NCBI GenBank assembly: GCA_012513425.1
Contig: JAAZCF010000368.1
Coordinates: 1-5,160 of the forward strand
From: Bacteroidales bacterium
GTDB lineage: Bacteria; Bacteroidota; Bacteroidia; Bacteroidales; UBA932
Direction of reading: 5' to 3'
Length of the DNA: 5,160 bases
Of this stretch, positions 1-5,065 are shown in pieces. The stretch's first letter is position 1. Each line of letters opens with the position of its first letter. Made by a program: the position numbers and the translations under genes. The notes under the pieces are model-generated. The model was given only the letters and a program-made list of their open reading frames with translations, did no database searches and was not told the DNA's origin.

Positions 1-2
1 CA

Positions 3-467
3 GTAGGTACTGAGGGTGATGTGGAAGTGCCTGAACCTGTGCGCCCCGTAGAGATTAACAAGCGCGCACTGTTTTCTGCAGCTGACGATGGAGAAAACGA
101 CACTCTTGCTCCACTTGTGGCCGACAAAGTGAGCAATGCTTTGGCCGCAGGGCATTCACAAGGCAACACTCGCTCCGGAAATACTGAGGGTCAACCTTCA
201 GCAAAGCTTGCTGGTCGCAGCATCATGGGCTCTCTCCCATTACCTTCTTATGATGTTCAAAAGTCAGGAAAAGTTGTCGTTCGCATTCAGGTCGATCAAG
301 AGGGTAATGTCACCTCAGCGATTGCCGGCGACACAGGCACCACAGTCACAGACCAAAGTCTGTTCAAAGCTGCTGAGAAAGCTGCACTTCGCGCCAAATT
401 TAATATCTCACGCAACGCTCCCATCAGCCAACAGGGCACCATCACTTACATCTTCAACCTGCGATAA
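3..467 (+). CDS. TonB-family energy transducer, C-terminal part (5' end outside window)
   Basis: The reading frame is open to the left edge, so the GTG at 21 is probably an internal valine and the gene starts outside the window. About 155 residues are visible. The first ~80 are polar and low in complexity (Glu, Asp, Asn, Gly), as expected of a periplasm-spanning linker. The last ~80 form a TonB C-terminal-like domain: a LPLPSYDV segment, then GKVVVRIQVDQEGNVTSA, then a helix rich in Ala and Lys (SLFKAAEKAALRAKF), ending in GTITYIFNLR. In this family the domain contacts TonB-dependent outer-membrane receptors and passes on energy from ExbB/ExbD in the inner membrane. The N-terminal membrane anchor and any exbB/exbD neighbours are not visible. 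The Bacteroidales version commonly follows exbD, but that cannot be checked here. Family assignment is strong; its receptor partner is unknown. Confidence 0.88.
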   Translation, partial: VGTEGDVEVPEPVRPVEINKRALFSAADDGENDTLAPLVADKVSNALAAGHSQGNTRSGNTEGQPSAKLAGRSIMGSLPLPSYDVQKSGKVVVRIQVDQEGNVTSAIAGDTGTTVTDQSLFKAAEKAALRAKFNISRNAPISQQGTITYIFNLR

Positions 468-628
468 CCAAACACTTGAGCAGCTACAAAAAAAACGTGG
501 CTGACCAAATAAGTCCGATAACTGCGTTACGCTCATTGAATAATCCGTCATTACCGAAAGGTAACTCCCTCATATTCAATCTCGCAAGCCTTGTTCTCGA
601 ACTTCTATTCAGCCCCTATAACAAAGAA
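468..628. other. Gene-free spacer after the TonB-family gene
   Basis: I see no credible gene here. Directly after the stop codon, 481-487 (CAGCTAC) can pair with 497-503 (GTGGCTG) around an A8C loop, giving a 7-bp hairpin with one G-T wobble. No T-run follows, so it is not a standard terminator. The rest is dominated by the palindromic element at 516-599, described separately. Confidence 0.6.
516..599. repeat. Stepwise palindromic element with GAAA-capped hairpin
   Basis: Nested arms are symmetric about 557/558: TTACC (551-555) pairs with GGTAA (560-564) around a GAAA loop; ATTGAATA (535-542) pairs perfectly with TATTCAAT (573-580); TGCG (523-526) can pair with CGCA (583-586); CGATAAC (516-522) pairs with GTTCTCG (593-599) with one mismatch. 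The unpaired segments between the two inner arms are both 8 nt and resemble each other (ATCCGTCA and CTCCCTCA). Such symmetry is unlikely by chance and suggests an intergenic palindromic repeat or a structured 3' UTR. Only one copy is in the window, so calling it a dispersed repeat is inference. Confidence 0.55.
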
Positions 629-650
629 GGCGACCTTATTAGTCGCCCCC
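620..650 (-). terminator. Rho-independent terminator for the helicase/cold-shock/RRM operon
   Basis: On the minus strand, GGCGAC (647-642) pairs with GTCGCC (634-629) around a 7-nt loop. The stem can extend to 9 bp with two G-T wobbles. It is followed by a moderately T-rich TTCTTTGTT (628-620). It begins 22 bp past the RRM gene stop, where an operon terminator would be expected. On the plus strand the stem is followed only by a weak T stretch, so any role in ending the TonB-family transcript is less certain. Confidence 0.65.
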
Positions 651-672
651 GTTTAATTAAGAGATGGTATTA

Positions 673-990
673 TTAATACCTATTCCTGTCATATCCGCCT
701 CGGTTGCCGCCACCAAAACCACCACGACCTCTGTCGCTAGAATGATCTTCTTTAGGGCGTGCAACATTCACATTGATAGTCTGACCTTCGAAATTAGTCT
801 CGTTAAGGGCTTCGATAGCAGCTTGAGCTTCGCTATCGTTTGGCATCTCAACAAAACCGAAGCCTCTTGAGCGACCTGTCATCTTATCGGTTATTACGTT
901 TGCAGAATCTACTTCTCCGTACTGAGCAAATAAATCTTGTAGTTTTTCACTGGTTGTACCCCAGCTAAGGTGTGAAACATAAATGTTCAT
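673..990 (-). CDS. RRM-domain RNA-binding protein with glycine-rich tail
   Basis: The 105-aa protein holds a single RNA recognition motif at residues 2-78. RNP2 is IYVSHL (3-8), with His where Asn is most usual. RNP1 is RGFGFVEM (42-49), whose aromatic residues F44 and F46 normally stack on RNA bases. The tail (87-105) is rich in Gly, Arg, Asn and Tyr (RGRGGFGGGNRGGYDRNRY), resembling RGG-type tails. This size and architecture match the small RRM proteins of Bacteroidota and cyanobacteria, which bind single-stranded RNA; in Bacteroides such proteins have been linked to post-transcriptional control. It is last in the probable operon, 22 bp after the cold-shock gene, with an A-rich stretch (AAAAAGAAGAAAACAAG) before the ATG and a terminator after the stop. 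The RNA targets cannot be read from sequence. Confidence 0.93.
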   Translation of the reverse strand: MNIYVSHLSWGTTSEKLQDLFAQYGEVDSANVITDKMTGRSRGFGFVEMPNDSEAQAAIEALNETNFEGQTINVNVARPKEDHSSDRGRGGFGGGNRGGYDRNRY

Positions 991-1011
991 CTTGTTTTCT
1001 TCTTTTTATTG

Positions 1012-1449
1012 TTAATTAATTATTGATATTCGTACAGCGTTTATTCCTCGTGTACCTCGTTCAATTTCAAATGTTACATTATCCCCTTCTTTTATCATCT
1101 CTGGGGCTGATGATATGTGGAAAAAGTATTTATCGGTGCTTGATAAGTCCTTAATAAATCCATACCCTTTTTGGTCATTAAAAAATTCAACACGACCTTT
1201 AAATGGTTCTATTTCCACATCTTCTTGCTTAGGTGTTGATATTAAAATGTTGGCAACGTCTATTACCGTGTTGCTTTTTTCCGGTGGTGTTGAATGTAGT
1301 TGCCCATTCTCATCCGTATAGGCTATCATATCTTCAAATGAAGATTTTCCACCAATTTTGCGCTCTTCTTTTTTTTGTAATTTCTCTTTACGTTTTTGCT
1401 CCTTGAGCTTCTCGCGGTCACGTTTACCTGTAGTTATTCGATTTGCCAT
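1012..1449 (-). CDS. Cold-shock-domain protein with charged N-terminal extension
   Basis: The protein has 145 residues, against about 65-70 for classical CspA. The cold-shock domain fills roughly residues 82-142: FKGRVEFFN opens the first strand, KGYGFI (94-99) is the RNP1 motif, and KYFFHIS (107-113) is the RNP2-like motif with the usual Phe/His pair; EGDNVTFEIERGTRGINAVRI ends the fold. Residues 8-32 are almost all Lys, Arg, Glu and Gln and probably form a charged helix or coiled coil. Residues 33-81 look like a linker. It should bind single-stranded RNA or DNA and act as an RNA chaperone. The gene starts 10 bp after the helicase stop and ends 22 bp before the RRM gene, which implies co-transcription. 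No Shine-Dalgarno motif precedes the ATG. The domain call is firm; the function of the extension is unknown. Confidence 0.93.
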   Translation of the reverse strand: MANRITTGKRDREKLKEQKRKEKLQKKEERKIGGKSSFEDMIAYTDENGQLHSTPPEKSNTVIDVANILISTPKQEDVEIEPFKGRVEFFNDQKGYGFIKDLSSTDKYFFHISSAPEMIKEGDNVTFEIERGTRGINAVRISIIN

Positions 1450-1459
1450 TCATTATTAT

Positions 1460-2587
1460 TTACGCCGGTATTAATACCGTATTTAATCTCTTATGTGTTA
1501 ATTTTTGTATATTTCTCACCATAATATGTTCTTCTTTTGTGCAGAATGTGAATGCTACTCCACTATTTCCGGCACGTCCTGTACGCCCGATACGATGCAC
1601 ATACGTCTCAGCTACATCTGGCATATCATAGTTTATCACAACACCCAGGTTTTGAATATCAATGCCTCGTGCAGCAATATCTGTGGCAACAATTATGTGT
1701 GATTTGCCATTCTTTATGTTTTCAAGAGCTGTCTGACGAGCATTTTGGGATTTATTTCCATGTATTGCTTCGCATTGTATTTTTCTATTAATGAGTGTAC
1801 GCGCTATCTTGTCGGCACCATGTTTTGTGCGAGAAAAAATAAGAGTCGTTTTGCCTCTTTGTTCTCCCAAAACAGATATCAATAACTCAATCTTTTGAGG
1901 CTTCTCTACAAAGAAGAGATTTTGTTCAATAGTATCAACAACCGATGCCACAGGGGCAACTTCAACCCTCTCAGGTTTATAAAGAATTGTCCTGGTGATA
2001 TCAACTATCTCATTTGGCATTGTAGCCGAAAAGAGCATCGTCTGTCTCTTTGTTGGTAACATCGGCAGAAGTCGTCTTATGTCGTGAATGAATCCCATGT
2101 CAAGCATCCGATCGGCTTCGTCAAGAACGAAGTGAGTGATGTGACTAAGAGATATAACCTTTTGAGATATCAAATCTAGCAATCGCCCTGGAGTTGCAAT
2201 TAAAATGTCTACTCCCTGATTTAAGGTTCTTACTTGTGGATTTTGATTTACACCGCCAAATATTACCGTATGTTTCAGACCAGTGTATTTTCCGTAATCG
2301 GTGAATGTCTCACTAATTTGTATGGCTAGCTCACGGGTAGGAGTCAGTATGAGTGCTTTGATTTCTCTTTTAGAATCTTTGGCGTAATGTTCCTGTTTTA
2401 GATGTTCAATGATAGGTATTGCAAAGGCAGCAGTTTTGCCTGTTCCTGTTTGTGCAATCCCAACTAAGTCACTCCCTTTTAATGCTATAGGTATAGCCTT
2501 AACTTGAATAGGAGTAGGTGTCGAATATTGTTTTTCTATTAAAGCCCTTAAAACGGACTCTGAAAGTTGTAATTCTTTAAATGTCAT
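1460..2587 (-). CDS. DEAD-box ATP-dependent RNA helicase, RhlE-like
   Basis: All core DEAD-box motifs are present in the 375 residues: the Q motif with F3 and TPTPIQ (23-28), motif I AQTGTGKT (45-52), Ia PTRELA (83-88), GG (111-112), Ib TPGR (132-135), II DEAD (156-159), III SAT (187-189), V ATDIAARGID (301-310) and VI HRIGRTGR (331-338). The enzyme should use ATP to unwind short RNA duplexes or remodel RNA-protein complexes in the cytoplasm, for example in ribosome assembly or in the cold. The protein ends about 35 residues after motif VI, so it lacks the long basic tail of many RhlE, CsdA or DbpA proteins and is essentially a bare helicase core; partners may supply RNA specificity. It is the first gene of the minus-strand cluster, followed by the cold-shock and RRM genes. 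The ATG at 2587 puts F3 in the right place for the Q motif. Confidence 0.96.
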   Translation of the reverse strand: MTFKELQLSESVLRALIEKQYSTPTPIQVKAIPIALKGSDLVGIAQTGTGKTAAFAIPIIEHLKQEHYAKDSKREIKALILTPTRELAIQISETFTDYGKYTGLKHTVIFGGVNQNPQVRTLNQGVDILIATPGRLLDLISQKVISLSHITHFVLDEADRMLDMGFIHDIRRLLPMLPTKRQTMLFSATMPNEIVDITRTILYKPERVEVAPVASVVDTIEQNLFFVEKPQKIELLISVLGEQRGKTTLIFSRTKHGADKIARTLINRKIQCEAIHGNKSQNARQTALENIKNGKSHIIVATDIAARGIDIQNLGVVINYDMPDVAETYVHRIGRTGRAGNSGVAFTFCTKEEHIMVRNIQKLTHKRLNTVLIPA

Positions 2588-2676
2588 AAATGATTTGTTA
2601 ATTAATTATTCACAGATATGGACTTTTAATTTTGTATGCCCATCACTTACTTTGAAAAGAAGATGTGCATTAAAAG

Positions 2677-2690
2677 CATGCCTTTGCATG
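2677..2690 (-). other. Small stem-loop in the operon leader
   Basis: CATGC and GCATG form a perfect 5-bp stem with a 4-nt loop. It lies about 90 nt upstream of the helicase start codon, inside the probable leader. No T-run follows, so it is not a terminator. It may be a structural element of the leader or chance. Confidence 0.3.
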
Positions 2691-2713
2691 AACAAGAGAC
2701 TATAGATGAATAA

Positions 2714-2746
2714 TTTGCAGCTGGATTTCAATTTTATATATATTTG
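2714..2746 (+). promoter_or_regulatory. Consensus Bacteroidota promoter facing away from the helicase operon
   Basis: TTTG (2714-2717) is followed after 21 bp by TATATTTG (2739-2746), matching the -33 TTTG and -7 TAnnTTTG consensus of Bacteroides-type sigma factors. The -7 region (ATATATATTTGCG) is nearly identical to the one in front of the slyD-like gene at 4403. The expected transcript starts near 2753 and runs antisense to the operon leader. No normal-sized gene follows on this strand, so the product would be a small or antisense RNA, possibly with a tiny ORF at 2766-2798. Confidence 0.45.
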
Positions 2747-2765
2747 CGTCACGTCGGTATGCCAT

Positions 2766-2798
2766 ATGAACGCAAACACGCGACTGTTTTTTTTCTAA
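2766..2798 (+). CDS. Possible 10-residue leader-like peptide, MNANTRLFFF
   Basis: This ATG-to-TAA frame starts about 13 nt past the predicted start of the promoter at 2714-2746 and ends in three consecutive Phe codons, which overlap a run of eight T (2787-2794). Amino-acid-rich tiny ORFs just behind a promoter resemble attenuator leader peptides. Against this, no plus-strand biosynthetic gene lies downstream and no clear terminator/antiterminator pair is visible. A second overlapping frame starts at 2759 (24 codons). It may be chance. Confidence 0.2.
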   Translation: MNANTRLFFF

Positions 2799-2906
2799 CA
2801 CAAAAGCAAATAATGATGTCTTGTTTTAGATAAATTTAACCGAAAAAAGAAATCGGAAACAGTCTTACAAATAAGAGTTCAATATAAACTTAATGTCTAT
2901 TGGCCG

Positions 2907-2914
2907 CAAAGATA
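2907..2914 (-). promoter_or_regulatory. Candidate -7 promoter element for the helicase operon
   Basis: The minus strand reads TATCTTTG followed by C, a perfect match to the TAnnTTTG -7 consensus and a very typical variant of it. It is the only such match I found on this strand between 2588 and 3020. No TTTG is found at the expected distance upstream, so the -33 box is weak or absent. Predicted transcription start is near 2900. Confidence 0.45.
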
Positions 2915-3020
2915 TGTATAATGTTTGAATATTCCTATTCTTTCGTAAATTGGCCCTAATATCTAATACAAGGATACCCATGCATAAAGCGTGGTGAAAA
3001 CCAGACCTGAACTAATAAAC

Positions 3021-4355
3021 TTATGCGATAGAAAGGTTTTCAAAAGAAAGGCTTGGAATGCGATTGGCAAAGAAAGTCAAAGAATCATTACCGACAGCGA
3101 TAAGTTTGTTCCAAACATCAATGTAGTTCCCTGATATATTCATCTCTCTGATAGGATACGATTTACTGCCATTTTCAAACCAGAAACCTTCGAAACCATA
3201 TGAGAAATCACCGGTCAGTGGATTGTAATTTCCTCCGTTGAATCCGGTAATAAGCACACCCTTTCCAAGAGCCAGCATCTGCTCATCAACACCAAAAACC
3301 TCACTTGGACAGCTCTGAGTGAAGCCGCATGGTAACATTTCTATCACTGACGCAGTATCAATAGTGGGTTGCATCCCCATTTTATCTGCGCAATAACTGT
3401 TCAAGAAATATTGTTTGACAACTCCATTTTCAACTATTTCTGCATAACGTGTGGCTATTCCTTCACTATCGTAAAGTCTGGCACTAAAGCATCCCTGCTT
3501 GTGAGGATTATCAATAATTGTAAGTTTGGAACTGAACATTTTTTTACCGAGACTATTCAGTAAAAAAGAATTGTTTTGCTGAAGTGAATTGCCACTAAGG
3601 GAAGACATTATTGCCATCACAAACTTAGAAGCCACACTATTTTCCAATATGACATTGTAATTTCCGGCAGAGATTTGCTTACCGCCCAAGCTCGACAATC
3701 CTCTTTCATAAGCTGTCATAGCACATTTACGGGCATCAAGAAAAGCAAAGTTCACTCCTGCATCAACCCACCAACTCTGTGGTCGTGCTCCATCAACATC
3801 CAAAAATGAGCATGATGCTGACATTGAGAAAAAAGACGCCTTGCTACAAGCCAGAAAGCCTGCACTATCTGCCATAGTCTCTTGTTCCAATGAACTGCCA
3901 AAATTCAGCTCAAACAGTTGAAGGGGGCCTTTATCTACAAGAGGGCTCAGGCAATCTGCCATAGTGTTGCATAGTGTTTTAGCTGCAAGAGTGTCCACAG
4001 CAGAAGCCTCTGGATCCAGCTGCATCAAATCTGGGCCGCCGCCTTTATAACAAATATCAGCCCCTGGAAGATGACGGCACTCGTCTGCCTCTAAAAGACG
4101 AGTAAGAGCCACAGCCTCGAATATGAAGCTGCGCAACTGATTTTCTTCAAGCATATTAGTAGAAAACGTGCCATAGCGACCATCAACATATAGTTGTAAA
4201 GACAAAGATTGATCCAACGCATGGTGAATCTTGTCAACATCACGATTATAGAGGCTTAGGGCATTTTGCTCACATGAACTAACACATATCCTAGCATCAC
4301 CGGCCCCTGCATCAAGGCACATCTGAACTGCATTTTGAGCTAAATTTGTCTGCAT
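3021..4355 (-). CDS. pmbA: PmbA/TldE-family protein (TldD partner, metal-free subunit type)
   Basis: From the ATG at 4355 the protein has 444 residues, the normal length for PmbA/TldE. The frame is open to another ATG at 4439, but that adds 28 hydrophobic residues, runs over the start of the divergent slyD-like gene, and precedes the family-typical first helix (NLAQNAVQMCLDAG), so 4355 is preferred. The C-terminal signature is clear: FNGGNYNPLTGDFSYGFEG from residue 372, then FWFENG, YPIREM and ISGN ending at 410. Further upstream are a DNPHKQG segment and a DSEGI...VENGVVKQYFLN segment. TldD and TldE form a complex that degrades or matures peptides, for example microcin B17; the zinc site HExxxH lies in TldD. 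No HExxxH is seen here, consistent with the TldE half. No tldD is adjacent in this window. Substrate unknown. Confidence 0.93.
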   Translation of the reverse strand: MQTNLAQNAVQMCLDAGAGDARICVSSCEQNALSLYNRDVDKIHHALDQSLSLQLYVDGRYGTFSTNMLEENQLRSFIFEAVALTRLLEADECRHLPGADICYKGGGPDLMQLDPEASAVDTLAAKTLCNTMADCLSPLVDKGPLQLFELNFGSSLEQETMADSAGFLACSKASFFSMSASCSFLDVDGARPQSWWVDAGVNFAFLDARKCAMTAYERGLSSLGGKQISAGNYNVILENSVASKFVMAIMSSLSGNSLQQNNSFLLNSLGKKMFSSKLTIIDNPHKQGCFSARLYDSEGIATRYAEIVENGVVKQYFLNSYCADKMGMQPTIDTASVIEMLPCGFTQSCPSEVFGVDEQMLALGKGVLITGFNGGNYNPLTGDFSYGFEGFWFENGSKSYPIREMNISGNYIDVWNKLIAVGNDSLTFFANRIPSLSFENLSIA

Positions 4356-4376
4356 AGATGCAAATATATATATTTG
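4345..4376 (+). promoter_or_regulatory. Promoter of the slyD-like gene
   Basis: TTTG (4345-4348), a 20-bp spacer and TATATTTG (4369-4376) match the Bacteroides-type consensus fully. Predicted transcription start is near 4383, leaving a 5' untranslated region of about 20 nt before the ATG at 4403. The -33 box lies inside the first codons of the divergent pmbA gene. Confidence 0.65.
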
Positions 4377-4377
4377 C
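4360..4377. promoter_or_regulatory. Perfect 18-bp palindrome with a -7 element on each strand
   Basis: The sequence GCAAATATATATATTTGC is its own reverse complement. It places TATATTTG on the plus strand (4369-4376) and on the minus strand (4368-4361), so it could serve both divergent genes. The minus-strand version has only a TTTT at a fitting distance (4393-4390), and its expected start falls at or next to the pmbA ATG, implying a leaderless transcript or a later start codon. It may instead be a dimeric regulator's operator. Confidence 0.45.
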
Positions 4378-4402
4378 GACTTAATAATTAAAACAAACGA
4401 TA

Positions 4403-4993
4403 ATGAAAATTGCAGATAACAAAGTAGTTCATCTTTCATATCAACTTACAATTGACGGCCAAATCGCTGACAAAGCCACTGCCGAAAAACCACTTCAATT
4501 CATTTTTGGCCTTGGCTATCTTCTTCCTAAGTTTGAAGAAAACATAGCCAAAAAAGAGATTGGAGAAATCTTCGAATTTATGCTTCCTGCAGCTGAGGGC
4601 TATGGAGAGGTCAATCCGGCCAATGTTGTTGATTTGCCAAAGAATATTTTTGAAATTGACGGTGAGTTCCAAGAGTCAATGGTGCAGGTCGGTCGTACTC
4701 TTCCTATGATGAATGCTGATGGTGGCGTGCTTCAAGGCACTATATTAGCTGTTGATGCTGATACTGTAAAAATGGACTTCAACCACCCAATGGCCGGCAA
4801 AGATTTATATTTCAGCGGAAAAGTTGAGTTAGTTCGCGATGCTACTGAAGAAGAGCTACGTGATGGTCTCTTTGGTGAGCGTAAACAAGGCGGTTGCCAA
4901 TGCGGCGGCTCTTGCAGTGGAGATTGCGGCGAAGGCTGTGGCGAAGGCTGCGGCGAAGGCTGCGGCGAAGGCTCATGCAATTGCTCAGAATAA
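4403..4993 (+). CDS. slyD: SlyD-like FKBP-type peptidyl-prolyl isomerase with Cys-rich metal-binding tail
   Basis: The 196-residue protein follows the SlyD plan. The N-terminal half of the FKBP fold (1-70) contains VVHLSYQLTIDGQIADKA, FIFGLGYLLPKFEENI and AAEGYG (Y67 is the usual active-site tyrosine). The insert-in-flap chaperone domain follows at roughly 71-125, and the fold is completed by DFNHPMAGKDLYFSGKV and DATEEEL. The tail (163-196) has nine Cys (165, 167, 171, 175, 179, 183, 187, 192, 194), mostly spaced by GEG, and no His. SlyD proteins speed up proline isomerisation, hold unfolded chains, and bind nickel or other metals through the tail, with a role in hydrogenase maturation in E. 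coli. Here Cys-only ligands suggest thiophilic metals (Zn, Cu, Ni), which is inference. The gene has its own promoter and a strong terminator, so it is probably monocistronic. Confidence 0.93.
   Translation: MKIADNKVVHLSYQLTIDGQIADKATAEKPLQFIFGLGYLLPKFEENIAKKEIGEIFEFMLPAAEGYGEVNPANVVDLPKNIFEIDGEFQESMVQVGRTLPMMNADGGVLQGTILAVDADTVKMDFNHPMAGKDLYFSGKVELVRDATEEELRDGLFGERKQGGCQCGGSCSGDCGEGCGEGCGEGCGEGSCNCSE
4925..4972 (+). repeat. Four tandem 12-bp repeats encoding C-G-E-G
   Basis: The unit TGCGGCGAAGGC occurs four times in direct succession inside the 3' end of the slyD-like gene; the second copy differs only by TGT for TGC. Each unit adds one Cys to the metal-binding tail. Since 12 is a multiple of three, gain or loss of a unit would change the ligand number without a frameshift. 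Confidence 0.9.
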
Positions 4994-5012
4994 TCTCTAA
5001 CACATACTTATT

Positions 5013-5042
5013 AAAAAGGTGGCCAAGATGGTCACCTTTTTT
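5013..5042. terminator. Strong, symmetrical Rho-independent terminator
   Basis: AAAAAGGTGGCC (5013-5024) pairs with GGTCACCTTTTT (5030-5041) around a 5-nt loop, a 12-bp stem with one G-T wobble, and a T-run ends the plus-strand reading 20 bp after the slyD-like stop. With A-run and T-run on both flanks it can also act on minus-strand transcription, fitting a convergent gene from the right. Confidence 0.85.
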
Positions 5043-5065
5043 ATGTAATAAACCTAAAATATCAA

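Larger units (their letters stand above)
2588..2900 (-). promoter_or_regulatory. Probable long 5' leader of the helicase/cold-shock/RRM operon
   Basis: No convincing gene lies on either strand between the pmbA stop and the helicase start. If transcription starts about 7 nt past the candidate -7 element at 2907-2914, the leader is about 310 nt. It could fold locally: CATGC (2690-2686) pairs with GCATG (2681-2677) around AAAG, and TTTGCGT (2776-2770) pairs with ACGCAAA (2749-2743) around a 20-nt loop. Long structured leaders are known for cold-shock genes such as E. coli cspA, so a temperature-responsive role is a reasonable inference but is not shown here. Confidence 0.4.

Noticed and set aside
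136..504. Plus-strand frame of 122 codons overlapping the TonB-family gene
   Set aside because: It lies in a shifted frame over a gene with clear family motifs and has no recognisable domain itself.
476..676. Plus-strand open frame of 66 codons after the TonB-family gene
   Set aside because: It is produced by the palindromic element and the terminator hairpin, has no promoter or family features, and runs into the 3' end of the opposing RRM gene.
664..870. Plus-strand frame opposite the RRM gene
   Set aside because: Antisense shadow of a gene with intact RNP1 and RNP2 motifs.
1443..1791. Overlapping plus-strand frames opposite the end of the helicase gene
   Set aside because: Antisense shadows of helicase motifs V and VI; no start context or domain.
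2787..2794. Run of eight T as a plus-strand terminator or phase-variable tract
   Set aside because: No stable hairpin ends directly before it (the nearest 7-bp inverted repeat ends 10 nt earlier), and it is not within a recognised gene or between -33 and -7 boxes.
4436..4672. Minus-strand frame of 78 codons that could look like an upstream extension or partner of pmbA
   Set aside because: It is antisense to the conserved FKBP motifs of the slyD-like gene and has no TldD features.
4925..4972. Short tandem repeats considered as a CRISPR-like array
   Set aside because: The 12-bp units are directly adjacent without spacers and are in frame inside a coding region.
4732..4980. Minus-strand frame with repeated Ser-Pro-Gln-Pro
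   Set aside because: The apparent proline-rich repeat is only the reverse reading of the CGEG-coding tandem repeats in the slyD-like gene.
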